DNA of 10,928 nucleotides from CAZDCZ01 sp964504155 (GTDB lineage Bacteria > Bacteroidota > Bacteroidia > Bacteroidales > UBA12077). The notes under the pieces were generated by a model that worked only from the letters and a program-made list of their open reading frames with translations, did no database searches and was not told the DNA's origin. The DNA is taken from contig CAZDCZ010000093.1 in the NCBI GenBank assembly GCA_964504155.1, positions 1 through 10,928 on the forward strand, read 5' to 3'. Shown piece by piece: positions 1 to 7,925 of the stretch. Numbering within the stretch: the stretch's first letter is position 1; each line of letters begins with the position of its first letter. Both the position numbers and the translations under genes were made by a program.

Positions 1-54
1 AAAGATGCATTTGTTTCAGCAAGAAATATAAAACCACAATATGTTATATCATAG
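1..54 (+). CDS. Possible 3' end of an upstream gene (LacI-type regulator?), partial
   Basis: Frame 1 is open from the window edge for 17 codons and ends at TAG (52-54), giving the tail KDAFVSARNIKPQYVIS. The composition is protein-like, but the stretch is short and frame 3 is also open for a similar length, so this is only a candidate. LacI-family regulators often end in a short segment of this style (hydrophobic residues after a proline), and a LacI-type operator lies about 190 bases downstream. A co-directional lacI-like gene ahead of a maltose operon would be typical for Bacteroidota. The family assignment is inference from context; the tail alone cannot prove it. Confidence 0.4.
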   Translation, partial: KDAFVSARNIKPQYVIS

Positions 55-126
55 CTTAATTATTTAATTACGAATTTAAATTGCTTAATCGTAAAATATA
101 GTTCTGTTATAAAAGTTTGCAAAGAT

Positions 127-188
127 CTAATTTTACTTTACTAATTTTACTTTTTCACTTCAGTTTTTACTAAATTTCTTTCACTTCA
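127..188. repeat. Direct repeats in the operon leader
   Basis: The 13-mer CTAATTTTACTTT occurs exactly at 127-139 and again at 141-153, a tandem pair with period 14. Overlapping the second copy, the 10-mer TTTCACTTCA occurs at 153-162 and again at 179-188 (offset 26). In such A/T-rich DNA short repeats are partly expected by chance, but two exact pairs packed into 62 bases upstream of the operator is more than I expect. Possible roles are an activator site array or a bent upstream element; neither is shown by the sequence. Confidence 0.55.
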
Positions 189-230
189 AATTTATTAATC
201 AGAAAACATATTTATTTTTTTAATATTTTT

Positions 231-265
231 TTTGAATCATCGCAAACGTTTTAAATAATATTTTG
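231..265 (+). promoter_or_regulatory. Candidate promoter P1 overlapping the operator
   Basis: A TTTG at 231-234 can serve as the -33 element of the Bacteroidota pattern (TTTG, about 19 bases, TAnnTTTG). The downstream match is imperfect: TATTTTG at 259-265, with a 24-base spacer. The operator core lies between the two boxes, where a bound repressor would block RNA polymerase. The spacing is off consensus, so this is weak. Confidence 0.3.
239..256. promoter_or_regulatory. LacI/GalR-family operator
   Basis: The exact 8-base palindrome AAACGTTT (244-251) with a central CG sits in the context CGCAAACGTTTT (241-252). Two further symmetric positions flank it (A239/T256 and T240/A255). This is the classical shape of LacI-family sites; the E. 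coli PurR consensus begins with the same ACGCAAACGTTT. It lies about 145 bases ahead of the transporter start and is the only such site in the leader. It most likely binds a LacI-type regulator of maltose or maltodextrin use. Which regulator binds, and whether it represses, is inferred. Confidence 0.65.
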
Positions 266-328
266 CAGACTATTTCCCAATTTACAACTTTTTGAAACAC
301 CTAAATATTAAACCAATACATAGCATTT

Positions 329-362
329 CTTGATTTTTTTTCATAAATTTGGGATACTTTTT
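329..362 (+). promoter_or_regulatory. Candidate promoter P2 close to the start codon
   Basis: TACTTTTT at 355-362 matches seven of eight positions of the Bacteroidota -7 box TAnnTTTG. It lies 34 bases before the transporter ATG, which would give a short leader. The -33 match is poor (CTTG at 329-332, spacer 22). It is an alternative to P1; only one of the two may be real. Confidence 0.28.
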
Positions 363-396
363 AGAACATTTCAACTATTAATTATACTCAAAATAT

Positions 397-1896
397 ATGG
401 ATAAGAAACCTAAATTAAGTTTTTGGCAGATCTGGAATATGAGTTTCGGATTTTTAGGAATTCAATTTGGATTTGCACTACAAAACGCAAACGTCAGCAG
501 AATATTCGAAACCTTAGGCGCTAAAATCGACGACATACCAATTCTTTGGATTGCAGCACCTGTAACCGGACTTATTATTCAACCCATAATTGGGAATCTA
601 AGCGACAATACTTGGACACGATTGGGACGACGACGACCATTCTTTTTAATCGGCTCTATTCTCGCCACTACTGCATTATTTATTATGCCCAACTCTCCAA
701 GTCTATGGATTGCTGTTGGAATGCTCTGGATAATGGATGCATCAATTAATATTTCGATGGAACCTTTTAGAGCTTTTGTTGGTGATATGCTGCCGGCAGA
801 ACAAAGAACCATAGGTTTTAGTATGCAAAGTTTTTTTATTGGTACAGGCGCAATAGTTGCGTCGTTCTTACCTTATGTTCTTGCAAATTGGTTTAATATT
901 CCGAATACTGCAATTGAAGGAGAAATTCCTCTTTCGGTTAAATATTCTTTTTATATTGGCGGCAGTGTTTTTATTTTAGCTGTATTATGGACAGTAATAT
1001 CTAGCAAAGAATATTCTCCTGCTCAACTTAAAAAATTCAACAACTTAGAAGAAACTGATTCAAAAACAAATAAAGAACAAACAAATTACACTAAAATTAG
1101 CTCTGAATATAAACTCGGATATTCGCTTTTTAGTATAGGCTTATTATTTTCGATAATATTATTATATCTAGATCTTCATAAGGAATTGTACATTCTTTCT
1201 ATTGGTACTGGAGTATTTGGATTATTAGAACTTCTTACTGCATTTTTAAAGAAAAAGAAAAAAACAAAAAACGGACTTGTATCTATTATAACAGATTTTA
1301 ATCATATGCCAAAAACAATGAAACAACTTGCTTTTGTACAATTCTTTTCGTGGTTTGCATTATTTGCAATGTGGATATACACAACAGCAGGAGTTACAAC
1401 TCATATTTATGGCACATCAGACACAACATCTGAATTATACAACGATGGAGCTAATTGGGTAGGTGTATGCTTTGGAATTTATAATGGTTTTGCTGCCATT
1501 TTTGCTTTTCTACTAATATACTTAGCTAAAATTACAAATAGAAAAGTAACTCATTCAATATCACTTATTATTGGTGGATTAAGTCTTATTTCTATATATT
1601 TTATTCCAAACCCTCAATTACTTATTTTACCTTTTGTTGGAATCGGACTTGCATGGGCTAGTATTTTAGCTATGCCATATGCTATTCTTACAGGTGCATT
1701 GCCGACAAATAAAATGGGTGTTTACATGGGAATATTCAATTTCTTTATTGTTATACCTCAAATTTTAGCTGCAAGTATTTTAGGATTTATTATAAAAGAC
1801 ATTTTTAACGGACAAGCTATTTATGCTCTTATATTAGGAGGAATTTCAATGTTGATCGCATCGGCACTTGTTATTTTTGTAAAAGACGAAGATTAA
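397..1896 (+). CDS. MFS sugar transporter, SLC45/GPH-like, probable maltose importer
   Basis: A 499-residue inner-membrane protein of the major facilitator superfamily. The N-terminal half carries the hallmark loop after helix 2, GNLSDNTWTRLGRRRPF (66-82), as in SLC45 and plant sucrose transporters, and the first helix has the FGFALQNANVSRIFE segment typical of this group. I count six hydrophobic segments up to about residue 205, a polar linker (206-240), two extra hydrophobic stretches (241-258 and 264-284), a lysine cluster (285-289), and about six more segments to the C-terminus. A canonical member has 12 helices, so 14 is unusual. The ATG at 397 is the first in frame and fits the N-terminus; no Shine-Dalgarno is visible, as is usual for Bacteroidota. 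It leads the operon, 16 bases ahead of beta-phosphoglucomutase, which suggests proton-coupled uptake of maltose or short maltodextrins into the cytoplasm. The family is secure; the substrate is inferred from context. Confidence 0.88.
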   Translation: MDKKPKLSFWQIWNMSFGFLGIQFGFALQNANVSRIFETLGAKIDDIPILWIAAPVTGLIIQPIIGNLSDNTWTRLGRRRPFFLIGSILATTALFIMPNSPSLWIAVGMLWIMDASINISMEPFRAFVGDMLPAEQRTIGFSMQSFFIGTGAIVASFLPYVLANWFNIPNTAIEGEIPLSVKYSFYIGGSVFILAVLWTVISSKEYSPAQLKKFNNLEETDSKTNKEQTNYTKISSEYKLGYSLFSIGLLFSIILLYLDLHKELYILSIGTGVFGLLELLTAFLKKKKKTKNGLVSIITDFNHMPKTMKQLAFVQFFSWFALFAMWIYTTAGVTTHIYGTSDTTSELYNDGANWVGVCFGIYNGFAAIFAFLLIYLAKITNRKVTHSISLIIGGLSLISIYFIPNPQLLILPFVGIGLAWASILAMPYAILTGALPTNKMGVYMGIFNFFIVIPQILAASILGFIIKDIFNGQAIYALILGGISMLIASALVIFVKDED

Positions 1897-1912
1897 TACT
1901 AAAATTAAAAAT

Positions 1913-2557
1913 ATGATAGAAGCATGCATTTTCGATCTCGACGGTGTTATTGTCGACACTGCTATTTTTCATTATAAAGCATGGAAAAGACTATGTAACG
2001 AATTGGGCTTTGATTTATCGGAAAAAGATAACGAACAGCTAAAAGGAATTAGTAGAATGGAATCGCTTGATATTATACTTTCTATGGGAAACATGAAACT
2101 TAGTAAGGAAGAAAAACTATCGTATGCCACAAAAAAAAATGAATGGTATCGTGAATATATTCTTGAACTAAAACCAAAGGATATTCTTCCCGGGGCAAAG
2201 GATTTTTTAGAACTATTAAAAAAAGAAAATATCAAAATTGGACTTGGTTCTGCAAGTAAAAATGCCCTAACAATACTACAACTTTTGGAAATAGAACATT
2301 TTTTCGATGCCATAATCGATGGAACAAAAGTAAGCAAATCGAAACCCGACCCTGAGGTTTTTGCAAAAGGGGGAATCGAACTTAATACAAAACCTAAAAA
2401 CTGTCTTGTATTTGAAGATGCTATTGCCGGAGTGCAAGCAGCACTAAACGCCGGCATGCATTGTATTGGAATAGGATCGAAAGAAGTTCTTTCAAATGCT
2501 CCATTAGTTATTCCGGGTTTTGAAAATATTGACATATCAATATTAAATAATTTTTAA
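1913..2557 (+). CDS. pgmB: Beta-phosphoglucomutase
   Basis: This cytoplasmic HAD-superfamily enzyme interconverts beta-D-glucose 1-phosphate and glucose 6-phosphate. At 214 residues it is close to the Lactococcus lactis enzyme (221). All family landmarks are present: FDLDGV with nucleophile D8 and acid/base D10 (same numbering as L. lactis), a helical cap with GISRMESL, the phosphate-binding SASK at 113-116, K144 in KSKPDPEVF, and the metal-binding pair E168-D169 in FEDAIAGVQAA. It lies 16 bases after the transporter and 29 before the GH65 gene. That enzyme's product is beta-glucose 1-phosphate, which ordinary alpha-phosphoglucomutase cannot use, so the pairing fixes the role of both. Related HAD phosphatases are the only real alternative, and the SASK and GISR motifs argue against them. 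Confidence 0.94.
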   Translation: MIEACIFDLDGVIVDTAIFHYKAWKRLCNELGFDLSEKDNEQLKGISRMESLDIILSMGNMKLSKEEKLSYATKKNEWYREYILELKPKDILPGAKDFLELLKKENIKIGLGSASKNALTILQLLEIEHFFDAIIDGTKVSKSKPDPEVFAKGGIELNTKPKNCLVFEDAIAGVQAALNAGMHCIGIGSKEVLSNAPLVIPGFENIDISILNNF

Positions 2558-2586
2558 CCAAAAAGACCTATTAATTTATCAACTTT

Positions 2587-4902
2587 ATGAATAAATACTT
2601 AAAACACGACGATTGGTGCATTATAGAAGAAGGATTCAAACCCGAAAATCATAAATCATCCGAGAGTATTTTCAGTATTGGAAACGGGAAATTAGGTCAA
2701 CGAGCTAATTTTGAAGAACAATATAGTGGCGACAGTCTGCAAGGAAATTATATTGCAGGAATATACTACCCCGACAAAACAAAAGTAGGTTGGTGGAAAA
2801 ACGGATATCCCGAATATTTTGCAAAAGTACTAAACGCCCCAAATTGGCTAGGAATTAATATTAAAATAAATAACTCTGAACTTGATCTTGCAAAATGCAA
2901 AAACGTAAGTAATTTTAAAAGAGTATTAAATATGCGTGAAGGCTATTTAGAGAGAACTTTTACTGCCGAACTAAAAAACGGAAATAAAGTTAATGTTAGA
3001 GCAAAACGTTTCTTAAGTATAGCTAACGATGAATTAGGAGCAATAAAATATGAAATATCTCCTGTAAATTTTAACGGAAAAATTTCTATATCTCCATATA
3101 TTAATGCCGATGTTATTAATGAAGATTCAAATTATAACGAAAAATTTTGGATAGAAACAAATCAAGGAAGCAAACCCGGCAAAGCACATATTACAACAAA
3201 AACAAAAAAATTAGATTTTGAAGTTTGTACTAGTATGCGTTACATTATAGAAAAAAATAAAAACCAAATAGAAAATTTTACTTCTGAAGAAAAACATTCT
3301 AAATTTATTTCTCAAACTATAGAAATAAATGCACGACCAAACGATATTATAACATGTTATAAATATGCTTCGATAACAACATCAGAGAATTATAACAAAC
3401 AATTATTATCGGATAAAGCATATAAAGTTTTAGAATATGCATCAAAAAAAGGCTTCGACAATCTTCTTGCTGAACATTCAGAAGCTTGGAAAAACAAATG
3501 GAAAGACTGTGATATTATTATTAAAGGCGATAAAGAAGCTCAACAAGGTATTCGCTTTAATATTTTTCAATTAGACCAAACTTACACAGGAAAAGACGAG
3601 AGACTAAATATTGGACCAAAAGGTTTTACAGGAGAAAAATATGGCGGCAGTACTTATTGGGATACCGAAGCATATTGCATACCATTCTATTTAAGCACAT
3701 CGGAACCATATGTTGCAAAAAATTTATTACTATACAGATATAAGCAATTATCGAAAGCTATAGAAAATGCTGAAAAACTAGGATTTAAAAATGGCGCAGC
3801 TCTTTATCCTATGGTAACAATGAATGGAGAAGAATGCCATAACGAATGGGAAATAACTTTCGAAGAAATTCACCGTAATGGAGCAATAGCATATGCAATA
3901 TATAATTACACTGAATATACCGGTGATAACAATTACGTCCACGAATATGGTATTGAAGTATTAATAGCTATCGCAAGATTCTGGAGCCAAAGATTTAACT
4001 TCTCCGAAACCAAACAAAAATATGTAATGTTAGGTGTTACCGGACCTAACGAATACGAAAATAATGTCAATAATAACTGGTACACTAATTACCTTGCTAA
4101 ATGGTGTTTGTCTTATGCTATTCAAATTATAGAAGAAACTAAAATAGCAAATCAAGATAATTACAATAGAATAATAGATAAAGTAAATTTATTAGACGAA
4201 GAAATACCTTTTTGGAATACTATTATTAACAATATCTATTTCCCGGAAGACACAGAAAAAAACATTTTCTTACAACAAGATAATTTCCTTGATAAAGAAA
4301 TAATACCTGTTAATTTGTTAAATTCATCGGAAAGACCAATAAATCAGAATTGGTCGTGGGATCGCATTCTGCGTTCTTGTTACATTAAACAAGCTGATGT
4401 TTTGCAAGGTTTATATTTCTTCGAAAAAGATTTTAATACTGACACTATAAAGAGCAATTTCGATTTTTACGAACCATTAACTGTTCACGAATCATCATTG
4501 TCGCCTTGCATTCATTCAATTTTAGCATCGAAACTTAATTACCACGATACTGCCTACGAACTATACCTAAGAACTGCTCGTTTAGACCTCGACGATTATA
4601 ATAACGAAGTTGCCGAAGGATGTCATATTACAAGTATGGCCGGTACATGGATGTCGTTTGTTCAAGGTTTTGGGGGAATGCGAATTAAAGATAAAAATTT
4701 GCATTTTTCACCTTACATCCCCGATAAATGGGAGTCGTATTCATTTAATGTAAAATATCAAGGACATCATATTACTCTTCAGGTACTTAAAAATGAAATT
4801 AATATATCTAATTACGCCGATAAAGAACTTGAACTATACATTTTCGATAAAAAATATACTGTATTAGAAAATAATTCTATTTCAATAGAAATAAATAATT
4901 AA
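2587..4902 (+). CDS. GH65 maltose phosphorylase (family 65 glycoside phosphorylase)
   Basis: A 771-residue cytoplasmic protein with no signal peptide, matching the usual GH65 length (about 750-790). It has an N-terminal beta-sandwich (about 1-270), an (alpha/alpha)6 barrel (about 310-690) and a short C-terminal beta domain. The N-terminal YSGDSLQGNYIAGIYYPDK segment, ECHNEWEITFEEIHRNG (about 415-432) and GVTGPNEYE are typical of maltose phosphorylases. E489 in GPNEYE aligns by motif with the general acid E487 of the Lactobacillus brevis enzyme. HESSLS (634-639) is the phosphate-binding segment. The reaction would be maltose plus phosphate giving glucose plus beta-glucose 1-phosphate, with inversion. 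The adjacent pgmB supports a beta-glucose 1-phosphate product. Kojibiose, nigerose or trehalose phosphorylase are alternatives within GH65, but the GH13 neighbours favour maltose. The next gene begins 4 bases after the stop, so translation is likely coupled. Confidence 0.9.
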   Translation: MNKYLKHDDWCIIEEGFKPENHKSSESIFSIGNGKLGQRANFEEQYSGDSLQGNYIAGIYYPDKTKVGWWKNGYPEYFAKVLNAPNWLGINIKINNSELDLAKCKNVSNFKRVLNMREGYLERTFTAELKNGNKVNVRAKRFLSIANDELGAIKYEISPVNFNGKISISPYINADVINEDSNYNEKFWIETNQGSKPGKAHITTKTKKLDFEVCTSMRYIIEKNKNQIENFTSEEKHSKFISQTIEINARPNDIITCYKYASITTSENYNKQLLSDKAYKVLEYASKKGFDNLLAEHSEAWKNKWKDCDIIIKGDKEAQQGIRFNIFQLDQTYTGKDERLNIGPKGFTGEKYGGSTYWDTEAYCIPFYLSTSEPYVAKNLLLYRYKQLSKAIENAEKLGFKNGAALYPMVTMNGEECHNEWEITFEEIHRNGAIAYAIYNYTEYTGDNNYVHEYGIEVLIAIARFWSQRFNFSETKQKYVMLGVTGPNEYENNVNNNWYTNYLAKWCLSYAIQIIEETKIANQDNYNRIIDKVNLLDEEIPFWNTIINNIYFPEDTEKNIFLQQDNFLDKEIIPVNLLNSSERPINQNWSWDRILRSCYIKQADVLQGLYFFEKDFNTDTIKSNFDFYEPLTVHESSLSPCIHSILASKLNYHDTAYELYLRTARLDLDDYNNEVAEGCHITSMAGTWMSFVQGFGGMRIKDKNLHFSPYIPDKWESYSFNVKYQGHHITLQVLKNEINISNYADKELELYIFDKKYTVLENNSISIEINN

Positions 4903-4906
4903 TATT

Positions 4907-5989
4907 ATGAATCAACAATCTATCACAAAAAGTGGTATAAAAAAGTTTTCTGAATCTGACAATAATAAACATCTACTAATCGGATTCGATGGCTTTATAG
5001 ATGAAATAATTCACGTTGTTGACAAAAGAATAGATTCTGATAAATACAACAGAATAGATAATATTAATGATTTTTCTTCACGTATTGCTCAATATGCAGG
5101 ATTAAGCGGAAATATTGAATTAGTTCCTGTACAGAGAAAAATTGGAGGTAATGGACCTATTTTAGCTAATGCCTTACTTAACCAAGGCTACAACATTTCG
5201 TTTATTGGGGCATTAGGTGTAGATCCTATTCATAGAATTTTCTTCGATTTTGCATCGAAATGTAAAAATGTTATATCGCTAACAGAACCAGGACGGACCG
5301 ATGCACTTGAATTTAACGATGGTAAAATTATGCTTGGCAAGATGAATAATCTTGTTGATGTTAATTGGGATAATTTAATCACTAAATTTCCATTAACAAA
5401 ATTAACAAAATTGGTTGAATCAGTTGATTTAATTGCATTTACAAACTGGACAATGCTACCCAAAATGAATAGTATAATTGCCGGTTTTAATGATATTCTT
5501 GACAAAATCGATAATAAACCAAAAATTTTTATCGATCTTGCAGATCCTCAAAAGCGAAGCAATGCTGAAATTCTTGGTATTTTAAACATTCTAACAAATT
5601 TAAAATCGGAAACAACACTAGGATTAAACGAAAATGAGTCGGTAATAATATCAAATGTCCTAGATATTTATGAAGACGATATTATAAAACGAGCAATTAA
5701 AATACGAAAGAAATTAAATATACATATGTTGGTAATTCATCCAACAAAAGGAGCTGCCGTTTCATCAGACACCGAAGATGCATGGATTTCTGGACCTTAT
5801 ACTGAATCTCCAAAAATAACAACTGGAGCAGGGGACAACTTTAACTCCGGATTTTGTAATGGTTGGCTTAATGGTCTTACTCCTTCCGAATCGCTGGTAA
5901 TTGGTGTTTACACTTCGGGATTTTATGTTAGAAATACTGTATCACCAAACAAATCGGAACTTATCAATTTTGTAAAAGCTAATATTTAA
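4907..5989 (+). CDS. PfkB (ribokinase)-family sugar kinase, substrate unknown
   Basis: A 360-residue cytoplasmic kinase of the ribokinase/PfkB fold. Visible landmarks are an N-terminal substrate strand GFDGFIDEI (26-34), the glycine-rich IGGNG at 79-83 (first PfkB signature) followed by a typical alanine helix, and the second signature TTGAGDNFNSGF (305-316) with the anion hole and catalytic base D310. The residue two places before the TGAGD motif is isoleucine, where many PfkB proteins have aspartate (DTTGAGD). The start at 4907 lies 4 bases after the GH65 stop, so it is part of the same transcript. Known PfkB members phosphorylate ribose, fructose, fructose phosphates, nucleosides or, in ADP-dependent relatives, glucose. 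Maltose phosphorolysis leaves free glucose and no ROK glucokinase is in the window, so glucose is the natural guess. That is an inference: no residue I can see decides the substrate, and fructose or another hexose remains possible. Confidence 0.85.
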   Translation: MNQQSITKSGIKKFSESDNNKHLLIGFDGFIDEIIHVVDKRIDSDKYNRIDNINDFSSRIAQYAGLSGNIELVPVQRKIGGNGPILANALLNQGYNISFIGALGVDPIHRIFFDFASKCKNVISLTEPGRTDALEFNDGKIMLGKMNNLVDVNWDNLITKFPLTKLTKLVESVDLIAFTNWTMLPKMNSIIAGFNDILDKIDNKPKIFIDLADPQKRSNAEILGILNILTNLKSETTLGLNENESVIISNVLDIYEDDIIKRAIKIRKKLNIHMLVIHPTKGAAVSSDTEDAWISGPYTESPKITTGAGDNFNSGFCNGWLNGLTPSESLVIGVYTSGFYVRNTVSPNKSELINFVKANI

Positions 5990-6012
5990 TTAACTACTCT
6001 ATTTTTATCGAA

Positions 6013-7875
6013 ATGAAATACAACAAATCTATAATATCTCTTTTTATTCTTCTTGTTTTAGTTAGTTTTTCTTTAAAACCAGCATATTCTCAAATATTAA
6101 AAATTGAGCCTCAGTTTTGGTGGACCGGAATGAAAAATACAAATCTCCAACTTTTAATTTATGGGAAGAATATTTCTAATCTAAATCCCAAAATTTCTAA
6201 TTCAGACATTTCAATAAAATCTGTAATCAAAGTAAAAAACCCAAATTATCTATTTATAAATCTTACTATAAATAAAACTACAACTCCCGAAACTTACAGA
6301 ATTGAATTTTATAATAACAACATATTAGTTCAAACTATCGAATACGAACTAAAAAAAAGAAATACTAGTAATAATATCCATAAAGGATTTAATCAAACGG
6401 ATGTAATATACCTTTTAATGCCCGATAGATTTGCAAACGGAGACACATCGAACGATAATGTTAAAAGTATGTTTGAGAAATCTAACCGTTCTAATCCTAA
6501 CGGAAGACATGGAGGCGACATTAAAGGAATTAGTGAACATATTGATTACTTAAAAGAATTAGGCGTAACAACACTTTGGATAAATCCTCTTCTCGAAAAT
6601 AATATGGATGCTTATTCTTATCACGGATATGCAATAACCGATTTTTACAATATCGATAAACGCTTTGGAACAAATAAAGATTATGTGAATCTGGTAAACA
6701 AATGCCACACAAATAATTTAAAAGTTATAATGGATGTTGTTTTAAACCATTGTGGCAGTAATCATTATTGGATAAAAGACTTACCTATGGATAATTGGAT
6801 ACATCAATTTCCGGAATATACAAACTCGAATTTTCGAGGTTCATCTATTATGGATCCATATGCATCGGACTTCGACAAAAATTTAATGACAAAAGGATGG
6901 TTCGATAAAACTATGCCCGACTTAAACCAAAACAACGATTTGCTATTAACATATTTAATTCAAAACACAATATGGTGGATAGAATTTGCCGAACTCGACG
7001 GCATTCGACTCGACACTCAACCATATTCGTCGAAAGAGAGTGTTGCAAAATGGGCAAAAAGTATAATCTTAGAATATCCAAATATTAATATTGTTGGCGA
7101 AACATGGCTTCAAAAAATTTCTCATACTGCTTATTGGCAAAAGAATAACGACAAAAATAAATATAATTCAAATATCCCATCGATTACCGATTTCCCTTTA
7201 TATTATTCTATAAACAATTCGCTAAACGAAAAACAAACATGGACAGAAGGAATCTCGCGTTTATATTATTCATTATCGCAAGATTATTTATATAATAATC
7301 CGGAAAAGAATCTTGCCTTTCTCGATAATCACGACCTCACAAGATTTTTCTCTTCGGTACACGAAGACATCGGAAAATTCAAATTAGGAATAACTTTCTT
7401 ACTTACTACCAATAGAATACCTATGATTTATTATGGTACAGAAATACTAATGACAGGATTCGAACACGATGGACATGGAAATATTAGAAAAGATTTTCCG
7501 GGCGGTTGGGCAAACGATAAAACAAACGGATTTACCGGAGCAGGACTAAATAAAAGTCAAATTAAAACATTTAACTTCACTAAAAAACTACTGAATTGGA
7601 GAAAAAATTGCGAAACAATTCATTATGGTAAATTAAAACATTTTGTTCCCGAAAACGAAGTATATGTATATTTCCGATACGACAATAATAATACATATAT
7701 GGTAATTCTTAATAATGATTCGGAAAATAATAAAACATTAGAAACGTCGAAATATTCCGAAATAATTAAATCGAATACAAAAGCCTTAAATATAATTACA
7801 GGAGAATTTTTAAATGACATCTCGAAAATAAAAATACCTGCAAATACTCCTTTAATATTAAAATTAGAAAATTAA
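6013..7875 (+). CDS. Secreted GH13 cyclomaltodextrinase/neopullulanase-type enzyme (SusA-like)
   Basis: A 620-residue alpha-amylase-family enzyme. It starts with a type I signal peptide (lysines, hydrophobic core 7-21, AYS then Q27 as likely cleavage site), so it should work in the periplasm. Residues about 27-115 match the cyclomaltodextrinase N-terminal domain (PQFWWTGM, LQLLIYGK). The (beta/alpha)8 catalytic domain follows, with the four conserved regions intact: DVVLNH (241-246), GIRLDTQPY with nucleophile D334, VGETW with acid/base E363, and FLDNHD with D441. HGNIRKDFPGGW is typical of the SusA/neopullulanase group. The C-terminal part (about 540-620) is the usual small beta domain. The likely role is to cut maltodextrins, cyclodextrins or pullulan-type oligosaccharides to maltose and glucose for the MFS importer. 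It lies 23 bases after the kinase gene and 50 before the second amylase. The exact specificity within the group cannot be read from sequence alone. Confidence 0.9.
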   Translation: MKYNKSIISLFILLVLVSFSLKPAYSQILKIEPQFWWTGMKNTNLQLLIYGKNISNLNPKISNSDISIKSVIKVKNPNYLFINLTINKTTTPETYRIEFYNNNILVQTIEYELKKRNTSNNIHKGFNQTDVIYLLMPDRFANGDTSNDNVKSMFEKSNRSNPNGRHGGDIKGISEHIDYLKELGVTTLWINPLLENNMDAYSYHGYAITDFYNIDKRFGTNKDYVNLVNKCHTNNLKVIMDVVLNHCGSNHYWIKDLPMDNWIHQFPEYTNSNFRGSSIMDPYASDFDKNLMTKGWFDKTMPDLNQNNDLLLTYLIQNTIWWIEFAELDGIRLDTQPYSSKESVAKWAKSIILEYPNINIVGETWLQKISHTAYWQKNNDKNKYNSNIPSITDFPLYYSINNSLNEKQTWTEGISRLYYSLSQDYLYNNPEKNLAFLDNHDLTRFFSSVHEDIGKFKLGITFLLTTNRIPMIYYGTEILMTGFEHDGHGNIRKDFPGGWANDKTNGFTGAGLNKSQIKTFNFTKKLLNWRKNCETIHYGKLKHFVPENEVYVYFRYDNNNTYMVILNNDSENNKTLETSKYSEIIKSNTKALNIITGEFLNDISKIKIPANTPLILKLEN

Positions 7876-7925
7876 TACTTTATAAATTATAAAAAATAAT
7901 TATTCACAAATACAAACACAAGAAC

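Larger units (their letters stand above)
55..396. other. Non-coding A/T-rich leader of the operon
   Basis: These 342 bases contain no credible gene: all frames are broken by stops and the base composition is extremely A/T-rich, with several T runs. It holds direct repeats (127-188), a LacI-type operator (around 239-256) and two weak matches to the Bacteroidota sigma-ABfr promoter pattern. An inverted pair TTACGA (68-73) / TCGTAA (89-94) with a 15-base loop follows the putative upstream stop, but it lacks a clear T-run and is a poor terminator. Confidence 0.7.

Noticed and set aside
68..94. Inverted pair TTACGA / TCGTAA as terminator of the upstream gene
   Set aside because: The stem is only 6 bp with a 15-base loop and no T-run follows; chance is likely in this A/T-rich stretch.
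546..812. Short open frames in other frames/strand inside the transporter gene
   Set aside because: They overlap the conserved GRRRPF region of the transporter, and their composition is that of out-of-frame translation.
1972..2535. 187-codon open frame on the - strand opposite pgmB
   Set aside because: It lies wholly antisense to a well-supported enzyme with all motifs intact; its serine/phenylalanine-rich product resembles no family and reflects the codon bias of the sense strand.
7876..7925. Internal promoter in the 50-base gap between the two GH13 genes
   Set aside because: No TTTG / TAnnTTTG pair at usable spacing is visible; the gap is only somewhat longer than the others.
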